Origin: Paraglaciecola arctica BSs20135
GTDB taxonomy: Bacteria; Pseudomonadota; Gammaproteobacteria; Enterobacterales; Alteromonadaceae
Reading direction: 5' to 3'
DNA: 64,000 bases
Assembly: GCF_000314995.1 (NCBI RefSeq)
Contig: NZ_BAEO01000029.1
Location: 62,001-126,000, forward strand
Part shown: positions 16,747-26,343 of the stretch, piece after piece
Position numbering within the stretch: position 1 is the first letter of the stretch
Layout: each line of letters starts with the position of its first letter
Translations under genes and position numbers: made by a program
The notes under the pieces: model-generated
Database searches by the model: none
Told to the model about the DNA's origin: nothing
Seen by the model: the letters and a program-made list of their open reading frames with translations, nothing else

Positions 16747-17361
16747 ATGGCTTTAGAATCAATTATATTAGAAAACGAATATGTGGCACTTAAACCTATG
16801 CAAACTGAGCATATTCAGGGTTTATTTACTGCAGGTAAAGATCCATCTATTTGGCAATGGACTACAGCTAACTATTGTCAAACCTTAGCACTCAGTAAAA
16901 ATTGGGTTGAGTATTGCCTTGAAAACGCCCGTTTAAATCTGCAACTGCCTTTTGTTATCGTGGATAAAACTCAGGACAAAATAGTTGGCTCAACTAGCTA
17001 CTTGAATATTTCACTAGAGCATAAATCCATTGAGATTGGCTTTACGTTTTTAGCCCCTAGTGCCCAAAGAAGTCACATTAATCGGCGCTGCAAACTTTTA
17101 CTACTAAGTCATGCATTTGAAACATTAAAACTTAATAGAGTGGCATTTCAAACCCATGAAAAAAATCACCGCTCAAGAACTGCAATTTTGGGTATAGGTG
17201 CAACTTTTGAAGGTATTCACCGTGATTGCCGCATTCAAAAAGACGGCAGCATTCGCAGCAGTGCCATATTCAGTATTATCAAACCAGAGTGGCCACAAGT
17301 TAAGTCAAAACTACTAGCCAAGTTGACTACACCAACAATTCTTAATACCACGGACGAGTAG
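16747..17361 (+). CDS. GNAT N-acetyltransferase (RimJ/RimL-like)
   Basis: 204 residues of the acyl-CoA N-acyltransferase fold, nearest in pattern to the RimJ/RimL type: LKPMQTEHIQGL at the start, DKIVGSTSYLNI for strands 2-4, and an acetyl-CoA region around FLAPSAQRSHINRRCKLLLL. The tail contains VAFQTHEKNHRSR and GATFEG. The substrate is unknown. It is followed after 4 bp by the PaiB-like gene and lies opposite the MocR regulator, so the three form one small regulatory unit. Confidence 0.85.
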   Translation: MALESIILENEYVALKPMQTEHIQGLFTAGKDPSIWQWTTANYCQTLALSKNWVEYCLENARLNLQLPFVIVDKTQDKIVGSTSYLNISLEHKSIEIGFTFLAPSAQRSHINRRCKLLLLSHAFETLKLNRVAFQTHEKNHRSRTAILGIGATFEGIHRDCRIQKDGSIRSSAIFSIIKPEWPQVKSKLLAKLTTPTILNTTDE

Positions 17362-17365
17362 CAGT

Positions 17366-17986
17366 ATGTTTGTTCCAAATAAATTTAATATGCAAGAGAT
17401 AGCCGATAAACACCGCTTTATTGCAGAGTTTGGCTTTGGTGTGATGATTTCTTCTGAGGACAATCTATCAGCCACACACCTACCTTTTGTTTTGCAAACA
17501 GACGAAGGCGAACAAGGTGTGTTGTATGCCCATTGCGCCAAAGCCAATCCCCACTGGAAAAGTATTGAAGCAGCCAAAGTATTAGTCATTTTTTCTGGGC
17601 CACACAGCTATATATCACCGAGTTGGTACACCACTAAACCCGCAGTACCAACTTGGAACTACGCGGCTGTTCATGCCTATGGCATTGCCTCATTATTAGA
17701 TCCACAAGAAACATTAAAAGTAGTAAACCAAGTTGTTGAAAAATATGAACCGCAGCTATTGATTGACCAAGACATAGTGACCGAACCATTCAAACATCAA
17801 ATGTTAGCAGCCATAGTTGGCTTTAAGATTGAGTTAACAAAACTAGAAGGCCAATTGAAGTTAGGGCAAAACAGAAGTAAAAACGATCAAGCTGGCATTT
17901 ACGATGCACTTAACCGCTCAAGTAGTTATGAAGACTTAGCCCTTGCTAAGTACATGCAAAAACTAGGTATGAGTGATCTGGACTAA
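17366..17986 (+). CDS. PaiB-family FMN-binding split-barrel protein
   Basis: 206 residues matching the PaiB family: MFVPNKFN at the N-terminus, ATHLPFVL, YAHCAKANPHWKS, FSGPHSYISPSWY and VPTWNYAAVHAYG. The family has a flavin-reductase-like split barrel. Bacillus PaiB is described as a negative transcriptional regulator, but a flavin-dependent enzymatic role is equally plausible. It starts 4 bp after the acetyltransferase gene, an arrangement reminiscent of paiA-paiB. Confidence 0.9.
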   Translation: MFVPNKFNMQEIADKHRFIAEFGFGVMISSEDNLSATHLPFVLQTDEGEQGVLYAHCAKANPHWKSIEAAKVLVIFSGPHSYISPSWYTTKPAVPTWNYAAVHAYGIASLLDPQETLKVVNQVVEKYEPQLLIDQDIVTEPFKHQMLAAIVGFKIELTKLEGQLKLGQNRSKNDQAGIYDALNRSSSYEDLALAKYMQKLGMSDLD

Positions 17987-18086
17987 ATTTGGCACTACAA
18001 CAAACCTGCCCTTGCAGTTTCCTCATTGCTTAGATCAGAGATAGTGTTTATTCTAACTCTCCCCCAAAATCAATTAATCCCAATCT

Positions 18087-18848
18087 ATGCATCAACAAAT
18101 TGACGATTTATACAACGGTAACAATAAAACTTCGGCTAGATTTCGTTGGGGCTTATTAGGGTTTGACGCAGTAACCATTCTGTACTTTGTTGTTTCGTCG
18201 TTTTTTCATTATATTCACGAAATGCGTTGGCTAGAGATTAGTATTGGCATTATCTATTTATTAGAGTTTGCTGCACGTTCGTATATAAGTAAAAGGCGTC
18301 TTCGCGATATTTTTCATCCTGTTGGCTTGGCTGATTTGATCGTTATCGCATCATTATTAGCGCCTACACTGGCTGCAAATTTTAGTTTTTTGCGTATCGC
18401 ACGAGCCTTACGATTGTTACGTTCTTATCACGTGATTAAAGCTTTACGTCGGCAATCCAGCTTAGTGCGGGCTAACGAAGAAATCATCTTTAGTGTAGTT
18501 AATTTACTGGTTTTTATCTTTGTTATCACTGCTATTGTATTGGTTAGTCAAGAAGGCAAAAATTCAAGCATAGCCAACTATGTCGATGCCCTATATTTTA
18601 CTGTTACCACTCTGACTACCACAGGTTTTGGCGATATTATCCTATTAGGCACAGACGGGCGGATATTAGCGGTGCTGATAATGATTTTTGGGATTTCGTT
18701 ATTTTTGCGCTTAATCCAGACTATTTTTCGCCCCGCGAAAGTTAAATATGCATGTCCAACATGCGGCCTAAATCGTCATGATAGTGATGCAGTGCATTGC
18801 AAACATTGTGGAGAGATAGTGCGTATCAAGACTGAAGGTAGACTTTAG
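18087..18848 (+). CDS. Voltage-gated-type K+ channel subunit with zinc-ribbon tail
   Basis: 253 residues. Four N-terminal helices form a voltage-sensor-like unit; the S4-like helix FLRIARALRLLRSYHVIKALRR has regularly spaced Arg. A pore domain follows with the selectivity filter TLTTTGFGD. After the last helix comes a cytosolic zinc ribbon, CPTCG ... CKHCG, at about residues 222-245. Ion selectivity is inferred from GFGD. The ribbon may tether or sense something in the cytosol; its role is not known to me. The gene appears monocistronic. Confidence 0.88.
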   Translation: MHQQIDDLYNGNNKTSARFRWGLLGFDAVTILYFVVSSFFHYIHEMRWLEISIGIIYLLEFAARSYISKRRLRDIFHPVGLADLIVIASLLAPTLAANFSFLRIARALRLLRSYHVIKALRRQSSLVRANEEIIFSVVNLLVFIFVITAIVLVSQEGKNSSIANYVDALYFTVTTLTTTGFGDIILLGTDGRILAVLIMIFGISLFLRLIQTIFRPAKVKYACPTCGLNRHDSDAVHCKHCGEIVRIKTEGRL

Positions 18849-19003
18849 AAGCTGTAAAACATTGCGCTTATTGATAACAAACCTAGTGAACAATAGCTGA
18901 GTCATACTGGAAAATAAGCAAGCCAGACAATGAACATATATTTAGCTATTGGTTAACTAAATTAAGCCTTTACAAAGTGTCCACTGTTGGTGGTTTAGAT
19001 CAA

Positions 19004-19756
19004 TCAATTGCAGACACTGCAGTTTGGATTTTTAGACACTTTAAACGTTTGCCAACTTGACGTCATTCCATCAAACATCATCAATTTATTAATATTGCTT
19101 TGTCCGTAATCACACAAGATTTTAATGGCTTCTAACGCTTGCATAGCTCCGATAATCCCCACCACAGGAGACATAACTCCTGACTCTACACAGCTTAAAT
19201 TTTGCTCTCCGAAATAAGCACTAATACAGGCATAACAAGCAGTATTTTGTTGCGGAACTATGTTTATCAACTGGCCCTCCATACGGATCGCCGCACCTGA
19301 AACCAAAGCAGTACCTGATTGATAACAGGCCTGATTAAGTGTGTTTCTGATAGCTAGGTTATCAGTGCAATCTAACACCATATCGAGGGAAGCAATTAGC
19401 GCAATATAGTCATCTAAACCAAGGCGTTTTTGTATAACATTAATTTTTATATCACTGTTCAATTGTTCTAAGGACGCCTTAGCAGACAAACATTTGTTAA
19501 TACCTACATCTGCTTCGCCATGTAATACCTGACGCTGTAGATTAGTTTTTTCGACAATATCATCATCGATTAAGGTTATTTCTCCCACACCAGCCGCCAC
19601 CAAATACTGCGCGGCGGCGCAGCCCAAGCCACCTACCCCAACAATTAACACTTTGGCGTTCAGAAGAATTTCTTGTTTTTCTAAGTCGAAATTAGGCAAT
19701 ACTATTTGGCGGTTGTAACGCATGGCTTGTTCGGTAGTAAGAAATTGCTTAGGCAC
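19004..19756 (-). CDS. moeB: Molybdopterin-synthase adenylyltransferase
   Basis: 250 residues aligning along the whole of E. coli MoeB by eye. It activates the C-terminus of MoaD by adenylation in molybdenum cofactor synthesis. The nucleotide-binding GVGGLGCAAAQYL follows RYNRQIVLPNFD; DCTDNLAIRN is the conserved segment near the adenylate. The structural zinc site is formed by CYAC and CSVC at the end. No other moa or moe genes lie nearby. ThiF is the close alternative, but the similarity to MoeB is stronger. Confidence 0.88.
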   Translation of the reverse strand: MPKQFLTTEQAMRYNRQIVLPNFDLEKQEILLNAKVLIVGVGGLGCAAAQYLVAAGVGEITLIDDDIVEKTNLQRQVLHGEADVGINKCLSAKASLEQLNSDIKINVIQKRLGLDDYIALIASLDMVLDCTDNLAIRNTLNQACYQSGTALVSGAAIRMEGQLINIVPQQNTACYACISAYFGEQNLSCVESGVMSPVVGIIGAMQALEAIKILCDYGQSNINKLMMFDGMTSSWQTFKVSKNPNCSVCN

Positions 19757-20085
19757 GTGCTATTTTAATTTAATGATTAACAATAATGGATTTGTACCAT
19801 TTGAGAACAACTGCCGCAATGCTCAAATTCCTCATAGCTTAGATAACCAACAAATAGCGCTAGGGATCGCCTTAACATTCTCTAAACATCACAGATAATA
19901 ACAAGATCTTGGGAAAGTACGGTGTTTCCCTAAGTTAATTTAAATGCCTAGTTTGGACTAAGAGCAAGAAATAATATGCACAGTGGGTTTACCTGTTCAA
20001 GTAAGAACAAAAATCAAAGTGGTTATAGTTGTTAGTCTGCTATATGATTCACCTATAGGACTTGGTTTATTTATCTGCGCCTTTG
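19757..20085. other. Non-coding stretch between moeB and the Rho paralogue
   Basis: About 330 bp without a credible gene. One hairpin is visible (GGGAAA at 19911-19916 with TTTCCC at 19925-19930), without a T run. The rest appears featureless AT-rich sequence before the tandem repeats. Confidence 0.5.
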
Positions 20086-20153
20086 ACTGGCAGCGGCACC
20101 TAACTGGCAGCAGCGCCTAACTGGCAGCAGCGCTTAACTGGCAGCAGCGCCTA
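20086..20153. repeat. Four tandem 17-bp repeats
   Basis: Four units of ACTGGCAGCAGCGCCTA or close variants run head to tail (20086, 20103, 20120, 20137), and two decayed units follow to about 20186. The period is not a multiple of three, and no frame crosses it. It lies about 145 bp before the Rho-like gene, in its probable leader or promoter region. Confidence 0.9.
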
Positions 20154-20296
20154 ACCAGCTGCAGTGCATTTAGCCAACAGCAGTGCTTTCTCCCCGCTTT
20201 GGCTCAATTTGTTAACCAAGAATTAAATATACACCTATGATAATTTACCAAAACACCTCGAAAGCAATTAATTCTCTATCCTTATAAAGCGGTATC

Positions 20297-21256
20297 ATGA
20301 CAAGAAAAATATTATCTCTAAATGTCAAAAGACACAAAGAAACTAAACAAGTAGATGAAGTGGTCAAAGATGTATCTATTGATGATCCAGAAAAGCATTT
20401 TTTAAATGGCGTAGCCGTCAATCCTTTTCAGTGTATTCGCATGGAATTAGGTTCTGAGCAATTTACGACACGGGCTATGGATTTACTCACGCCAATAGGT
20501 ATGGGTCAACGAGGCTTGATTGTTGCTCCACCTGGCTGCGGCAAAACCACCATTTTAAAACACATCTGCCAGGCCGTAGGAAAGGCTTATCCCGATATAA
20601 AGCTTTATGCGTTACTCATTGATGAGCGACCAGAAGAAGTGACTGATTTTAAGCGCAGCGTGCCAGCACAAGTACACGCTTCATCCACGGATGAAAGTTA
20701 TGAGCAACATGTGCGTGTGGCCAACAACCTTCTGAAAATCGCCCGCCGACAAGCTGGCGAAGGTCACGATGTCATGATTGTGATCGATTCTCTCACAAGG
20801 CTATCACGGGTACATAATGCAGCACGAAAAAGCAGCGGTCGTACTATGTCTGGAGGACTTGACGCCAGAGCCTTAGAAATACCTCGGAAACTGTTTGGCG
20901 CAGCTCGAAAAATTGAGAATGGAGGGTCACTAACAATACTTGCCACCATACTTGTTGATACCGGAAGTCAGATGGATCAGGTGATATTTGAGGAATTCAA
21001 AGGTACAGGTAATATGGAAATCGTTTTATCGCGGCAGATTGCAGATCAGCGAATTTTTCCTGCACTGGATATTGCTAAAAGTAGTACCCGTCGTGAGGAG
21101 TTACTCCTAAATTCAAAAGAAATCGAAAGTGTAAGAATGTTGCACAGAGCATTTGCCCATTTAAAACCTTTAGAGGGCGCCAGAAAACTGCATGAGTTAC
21201 TTGAAAAATACCCGACAAATGCAGAGCTGTTAGAGCGTTTTTCACCAAAGGTTTGA
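20297..21256 (+). CDS. Short Rho paralogue: Rho ATPase core without the N-terminal RNA-binding domain
   Basis: 319 residues, against about 420 for Rho. The ATPase core is intact: GQRGLIVAPPGCGKTT (P-loop, about residues 70-85), LLIDERPEEV with the catalytic Glu near 110, the Walker B strand VMIVIDSLTRLSR, the Q-loop region with SGGLDARAL, GSQMDQ for the R-loop, EEFKGTGNMEI, and the arginine-finger segment SSTRREELL. The helix bundle and cold-shock-like primary RNA-binding domain are replaced by about 30 charged residues, and an in-frame stop 12 bp before the ATG excludes a longer form. The housekeeping rho is presumably elsewhere. Possible roles are a Rho modulator, or a ring motor with a different nucleic-acid or protein partner. 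Confidence 0.85.
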   Translation: MTRKILSLNVKRHKETKQVDEVVKDVSIDDPEKHFLNGVAVNPFQCIRMELGSEQFTTRAMDLLTPIGMGQRGLIVAPPGCGKTTILKHICQAVGKAYPDIKLYALLIDERPEEVTDFKRSVPAQVHASSTDESYEQHVRVANNLLKIARRQAGEGHDVMIVIDSLTRLSRVHNAARKSSGRTMSGGLDARALEIPRKLFGAARKIENGGSLTILATILVDTGSQMDQVIFEEFKGTGNMEIVLSRQIADQRIFPALDIAKSSTRREELLLNSKEIESVRMLHRAFAHLKPLEGARKLHELLEKYPTNAELLERFSPKV

Positions 21257-21318
21257 AAGTGATCTTTTGAAATAAACCAAGAGCAATATCAGTATTTTCA
21301 GAGTGTTCACAATCATAT

Positions 21319-24300
21319 TTAACCTGAACTCGGGTTATTTACAGTTTGCAACTTTGGCGCACGATTTGACGCTAAAACCATATACACGCTTGGCAGTACT
21401 AAAAGCGTAAACATGGTGCCAACTAACATACCTGCTACCAAAATTATGCCTATGCTATTTCTAGCTTCAGCTCCTGCTCCTGTCACTAACACCAAAGGGA
21501 AATGCCCCAATACTGTAGCAGCGGTAGTCATTAAGACTGGTCGCAATCTGGTTTGTGCTGCGAGTTGAATCGCTTCAATTTTGGCGTACCCCTGCATCTG
21601 CATATGGTTTGCAAATTCCACAATTAGAATGCCATTTTTAGCTATCAATCCCACTAGTGTAATAAAGCCCACTTGGGAGTAAATATTAATAGTGGTGAAA
21701 TCCAGAAAAGAGAACATCATCGCACCAGCCAGTGCCAAAGGTACCGAGCCCAGTAACACCACAAGAGGATCGCGAAAACTATTAAATTGAATAGCCAAAA
21801 CTAAAAATACAAACACCAATGCCACTAGTAGCACACCTTCGAGCGAGTTGCCTTCTAGACGAATTTGTCTTGATTCGCCTGCATAATCAATATTGTAATC
21901 TGTAGGTAGAAGCTCAGCAGCAGCTTGTTCTAACGCGCGTAGTCCCTGCTCTTTGGTTGTACCTGGAATAACCTCACCATAAATTCTAAAAGCATTTTTT
22001 TGTTGAAACTTAACTAACACTCTTGGAGCAACTTCGGTTTCAAGCTTAGCGATAGAACGAATAGAAACAAGAGCGTCCCTTGGTGTGCGAATTTGTAAGT
22101 CTAATATGGCATCTGGATTGACTCTTTGGTCTTCATCCACCATAGGGATTACCCGATAGGCACGACCATCTTTATTGAAACGATTCACGAAGTTGCCAGA
22201 TAACAGCACATCTAACTGGCGACTTACACTCGCCAAATCCATACCTAAATCAGCTATTCGCTGACGATCTAATAAAAATCGCGCTTGGGGTAAATCAATT
22301 TTCAAATCGGTTTCTGCGAATAAAAACTTACCACTGGCCAAGGCTGCAGCCACCATTTTATCAGCGTAGATTTTCATATCATCATAAGCATCAGTACTTA
22401 ATACCGCCATTTCAACAGAGAAATTACCTGCTGTAGGTAAAGCTGAACCCAATACCGGAAAAGCTTTTAAACCGGACACAGATGACAGTGCACCAAAAGC
22501 CTTCCAAAACATATCTTGCACTCCCTCGCTACGCTCTTTTAATGGTGCAAGCTCAACACCACCAAATGCCCCAACAGGGTTGACAATCTGCCACATAAAC
22601 TTACTACCATCGAGCTGTTTCATCACATCCACCACCTCGTCCATATGTTTAGTGGTGTATTGCAAAGATGACTCTGGAGCGGCTTCTACAATGACTGTGA
22701 TATTAGATTGGTCTTCAGTGGGCGCGAGTTCTTTAAGTGACAATAAATAAAAAGGCACACTTAACAAGGCCAAAAATACTGCCACTGTTAATACTTGTGC
22801 TTTAAAATCTATAGTGCGTAACAACAACTTACCGTAACAAACTTGTAACCATGCAAAACCAGCATTGATTTTAAGGGTGAACTTTCCTTCTTTACCACCT
22901 TGTGGGCAAGCATATGCGCTCATAATGGGTGATAGCGTTACTGCCACAAACCCTGAAATCAATACCGCAATCGCCAAAGTAAAAGCAAATTCTTTGAATA
23001 AGGCCCCGGTTAAACCAGACAACAGACCTATTGGTGCATAAACCGCTGCCAAGGTAATAGTCATACTGATTATAGGCGCCAATAACTGGCGGGAACTGAT
23101 AAGTGCAGCCTGCATACGGCTCATGCCACTGCGCATATAACGCGCCACATTTTCCACTACTACTATGGCATCATCTACCACCAGCCCCACGGATAACACT
23201 ATGGCTAAGACAGTCAATAAGTTAAGGGTAAATCCCATAAGGGTCATGGCCGCAATTGCGCCCAAAATTGAGATAGGAATAGTAATAAGCGGCACAAGAG
23301 CGGTGCGAAAAGAGCCCATCATAATAATCACAACTATACCCACCAAAATAATGGTTTCAGCGAGGGTGATAAAAATTTCTTTAAGCGCGTTACGCATGTA
23401 TAAGGTGCCATCATAACCGCTAGTAATAGACAGCCCTTTGGGCAATGTTTGATTGATTTGGTCGAGTTTTTTATACAACCTATCGCCTATGTCAATCTCG
23501 TTTGCACCGGGCAGTGGCCATACCGATAGAAATATTGTGGTCTGTTTGTCCAAACGTGCAGTCACTTGACCTTCTACTTCGCCAATCTCTACATTGGCAA
23601 TATCACTAATACGTATCTGCGCACCATTAACTTCACGCACTATAAGCTGCTTAAACGCCTCAACATTGGTCAAAGAGCTGTCGGTCATTAAGGCGATACG
23701 TTGTTGATTGTTCTCGCTCGCCCCTATGGTGGCAATTAGGTTGTTATTTCGCAGTGCATTCGCTACATCATCTGCAGCTATATTAAACGCTGCCATTTTT
23801 TTGGTATCTAACCATATACGCATAGCAGGAGAACGACCGCCCTCAAGACCCACTCTTTGCACCCCTACTATAGTGGATAGATTGGGTACAACACGACGAG
23901 ACAAATAATCAGTTACTTCTAAGCGCGACATGCCGGCATTTATTTCATCGTATTCGACGTTTAAATAAAACACCGCAAAAGGTCTGTCTGCTCTAACAAC
24001 TTGTACCGATGGATCTTCGGCTCCTTCAGGCAACTCAAAGCGAATTTGGTCAAGCCGTGAAGACAGCTCCGCCAATGCATCTGTGCTGTCTTCATTCAAC
24101 TTTAACCATACATTAACTGTGCTCAAACCTAGGCTAGTGTTGGAGTCGATATAATCTACACCGGGCACAGACGCAGCCGCTCGTTCAATAGGTTCGGTAA
24201 TAAAACCCTGCACCACATCAGCGGATGCACCTATATAGGGTGTGGTAATTTGTAGTGAAGCACTGGCGATTTTAGGAAACTGTAAAACAGGCAAGTCAAT

Positions 24301-24435
24301 TGAGGCACGTATACCCACCAGCACTAACACCAAAGATAAAACTATGGCTACCACTGGACGCCTGCAAAACACATCCATAATTGAAGGTTGGGTGTCTTCC
24401 TCGCTAATAAGCAATTCGCCCTGGGTCTTATTCAT
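21319..24435 (-). CDS. RND multidrug efflux permease (AcrB/MexB-like, HAE1)
   Basis: About 1,038 residues, the usual size of an inner-membrane RND pump. It has the twelve-helix duplicated layout with two large periplasmic loops. The proton-relay motif VGLVVDDAIVVVENV lies in TM4, and FKEFAFTLAIAVLISGFVALTL-type segments follow; the second half mirrors this with GLIAKNGILIVEFAN. ATG at 24435 is preferred because AAGGGA lies 9 bases upstream; ATG at 24444 is in the same frame. It overlaps the end of the adaptor gene, so the two are translated together. No outer-membrane partner follows, so it may use a TolC encoded elsewhere. The drug range is unknown. Confidence 0.9.
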   Translation of the reverse strand: MNKTQGELLISEEDTQPSIMDVFCRRPVVAIVLSLVLVLVGIRASIDLPVLQFPKIASASLQITTPYIGASADVVQGFITEPIERAAASVPGVDYIDSNTSLGLSTVNVWLKLNEDSTDALAELSSRLDQIRFELPEGAEDPSVQVVRADRPFAVFYLNVEYDEINAGMSRLEVTDYLSRRVVPNLSTIVGVQRVGLEGGRSPAMRIWLDTKKMAAFNIAADDVANALRNNNLIATIGASENNQQRIALMTDSSLTNVEAFKQLIVREVNGAQIRISDIANVEIGEVEGQVTARLDKQTTIFLSVWPLPGANEIDIGDRLYKKLDQINQTLPKGLSITSGYDGTLYMRNALKEIFITLAETIILVGIVVIIMMGSFRTALVPLITIPISILGAIAAMTLMGFTLNLLTVLAIVLSVGLVVDDAIVVVENVARYMRSGMSRMQAALISSRQLLAPIISMTITLAAVYAPIGLLSGLTGALFKEFAFTLAIAVLISGFVAVTLSPIMSAYACPQGGKEGKFTLKINAGFAWLQVCYGKLLLRTIDFKAQVLTVAVFLALLSVPFYLLSLKELAPTEDQSNITVIVEAAPESSLQYTTKHMDEVVDVMKQLDGSKFMWQIVNPVGAFGGVELAPLKERSEGVQDMFWKAFGALSSVSGLKAFPVLGSALPTAGNFSVEMAVLSTDAYDDMKIYADKMVAAALASGKFLFAETDLKIDLPQARFLLDRQRIADLGMDLASVSRQLDVLLSGNFVNRFNKDGRAYRVIPMVDEDQRVNPDAILDLQIRTPRDALVSIRSIAKLETEVAPRVLVKFQQKNAFRIYGEVIPGTTKEQGLRALEQAAAELLPTDYNIDYAGESRQIRLEGNSLEGVLLVALVFVFLVLAIQFNSFRDPLVVLLGSVPLALAGAMMFSFLDFTTINIYSQVGFITLVGLIAKNGILIVEFANHMQMQGYAKIEAIQLAAQTRLRPVLMTTAATVLGHFPLVLVTGAGAEARNSIGIILVAGMLVGTMFTLLVLPSVYMVLASNRAPKLQTVNNPSSG

Positions 24436-25528
24436 TGACGACATTCCCTTGGGCAGAGGAAACTACATTAACTAACATACCTTCACGTAATTTAGACGAG
24501 CCTATAGTGGCAATAGTCTGACCAATATTAAGGCCAGACGTCACAATGGCCGTTTTGTTATCTTTAGCCTGCACTTCGATACTTTGACGAGTCGCACGCC
24601 AATCTGCGTTTTTATCCTTATTCAAAATAAATACAAATGTGCCAAATGCATCGTAACGCACTGCCACACTGGGTATCCTGACAACGTTGAGATTATTTCC
24701 AATTGACAGTTGCACTTCAACCAAAGCACCAGGTTTAATCTGCTTTGGCGTATTCGACCACAAAGCTCTTGCCCGCAAATTTCTAGAATCTAGGTCTATT
24801 TCCTGACTGAGAGCGATAACCTTAGCGGTATACACATCGGTCAATAAACTTGTTGAGCTTACCTGCACAAGCTCTCCTACCGACAAGTTTGCGTGCTCTT
24901 GGGGTACCAAAAAGTCCAACCACACTGCATCACTAACACTCACTAATCGAGTTATCAAAGTATTCACCGACAAATAGCTACCCACTTCAAGTTGATGCAA
25001 GCCAACCACTGCATCAAATGGCGCGATCAGTGTCTTTTTTCGAATAGTAGACTGTAAAGCACGCACGTTGGCTTCAGCCACAGCCAATTGAGCCTGAGCT
25101 CTATCAAGTTGGTCGCGGCTAGAAGCATTATTTTTGATAAGTTCTGAAAATCGATTCACATCCAGTTGGGCAATACTGACTTGTGCCTTTAAGGCCGCTA
25201 ATTGTGCTTCTTCGTTTTCCACATCTAATTGTAATAACAACGTACCTTTAAACACTTTAGCGCCGGAAACAAAGCCAATTTTAGTTATGATCCCTGCTAA
25301 TTCATTACGAAGGTCAAGGCTTCGAGAAGCAACAACTTCACCCATAACATTTAATTTAGATTGCCATTGGCTCTGCTCAATTATAATTGTCTGCACGGTT
25401 TCACTTGGCTCAGGAAACGACTCACCGAACGCGATGGCCGCCTTAATTTGATTAAATTTCACAAAACCCAACACACTCACCACAAGCAAACAAAATATAA
25501 ATGTCCATACCCAACGCCAAATATGCAT
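24428..25528 (-). CDS. RND periplasmic adaptor (HlyD/AcrA family)
   Basis: 366 residues with an N-terminal membrane anchor (FIFCLLVVSVLGF). A lipoyl half-motif, LRNELAGIITKIGFVSGAKV, is followed by a coiled-coil hairpin at about residues 105-150, then the second lipoyl half KTLIAPFDAVVGLHQLEVGSYL, a beta-barrel and a membrane-proximal domain. It links the RND pump to an outer-membrane channel. The next gene, the permease, begins inside its last codons. No Cys lipobox is seen, so it is held by the signal anchor. Confidence 0.9.
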   Translation of the reverse strand: MHIWRWVWTFIFCLLVVSVLGFVKFNQIKAAIAFGESFPEPSETVQTIIIEQSQWQSKLNVMGEVVASRSLDLRNELAGIITKIGFVSGAKVFKGTLLLQLDVENEEAQLAALKAQVSIAQLDVNRFSELIKNNASSRDQLDRAQAQLAVAEANVRALQSTIRKKTLIAPFDAVVGLHQLEVGSYLSVNTLITRLVSVSDAVWLDFLVPQEHANLSVGELVQVSSTSLLTDVYTAKVIALSQEIDLDSRNLRARALWSNTPKQIKPGALVEVQLSIGNNLNVVRIPSVAVRYDAFGTFVFILNKDKNADWRATRQSIEVQAKDNKTAIVTSGLNIGQTIATIGSSKLREGMLVNVVSSAQGNVVNE

Positions 25529-25661
25529 AGCGGCTCCTAAATATAAATAAGTGAAATTAAAATAAAACGATGGCTAAAAAAGACTTTTAGTTGCTTAAAT
25601 ATCGCAATAAAGTAGCAAAGTTAACAGAATTAATTTGCGGCAATTTTGCATAAGTAGGAAT

Positions 25662-25700
25662 AAAAAAGCCGGTCATCAATCTTATTAATTGATGACCGGC
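25662..25700 (-). terminator. Intrinsic terminator of mntP
   Basis: A perfect 13-bp stem (25668-25680 with 25688-25700, GCCGGTCATCAAT and complement) has a 7-nt loop. On the minus strand it is followed by TTTTTT (25667-25662). It lies 18 bp after the mntP stop. Confidence 0.9.
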
Positions 25701-25718
25701 AGGTAATTCAGCTACAAC

Positions 25719-26258
25719 TCAAGTAAACAGTAATTTTACCCCTATTAATATGAGCACTACGCCACCCAATAGCTCAGCTTTGCTCTCAAGCCAGGTACCA
25801 CTCTTAGCTCCAACAAATACGCCAATCCCACTAAAAACCAGAGTAGTCACACCTATAATTGCGCAAGCTAGAATAGAATTTATATCAAGTAGGGTGAGTG
25901 AAAAACCTGCTGCTAATGCATCTATGCTTGTAGCTATAGCTAAAACTATCATGACTTTATGGGTGATTTTTACTATGTCTTTTTCAGGGCCTCCTGCGAC
26001 AGATTCATAAATCATTTTGCTACCTATGATAAAAAGCAGAACAAAGGCGATCCATGCTGCATATGCTTCAACCCAGCCAAAAATTTCCTTACCACCCATG
26101 TAACCAATCAATGGCATTAATCCTTGAAAAAAACCAAAATATAATCCAGCCTTAATGGCAAGAAATATGGTTTTATCAGTATGTTTTGCTCCCAGTCCTA
26201 TAGAAACTGCAAATGCATCCATGCTTAATGCTAATGCAAGAATTACGACTTCAATCAC
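25719..26258 (-). CDS. mntP: Manganese efflux pump MntP
   Basis: 179 residues with six predicted membrane helices. The family signatures are [16 protein letters not shown] at the N-terminus and the internal repeat [16 protein letters not shown]; the paired Asp residues in SMDAFAVS and SIDALAAG line the Mn2+ path in this family. The start is a GTG at 26258 with AGAGG upstream. The leader is at most 85 bp, too short for a full yybP-ykoY riboswitch, and I see none. It protects the cell from excess Mn2+. Confidence 0.92.
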   Translation of the reverse strand: MIEVVILALALSMDAFAVSIGLGAKHTDKTIFLAIKAGLYFGFFQGLMPLIGYMGGKEIFGWVEAYAAWIAFVLLFIIGSKMIYESVAGGPEKDIVKITHKVMIVLAIATSIDALAAGFSLTLLDINSILACAIIGVTTLVFSGIGVFVGAKSGTWLESKAELLGGVVLILIGVKLLFT

Positions 26259-26343
26259 TCTTTAAACCTCTACTTAATACAAATGTTAATTACGAAATAT
26301 CACCATGGTAATAACCAAAATAATTACTTAACTTGAACTTTGG

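Noticed and set aside
26259-26343. Possible yybP-ykoY Mn riboswitch before mntP
   Set aside because: The gap is only 85 bp and shows no typical paired elements.
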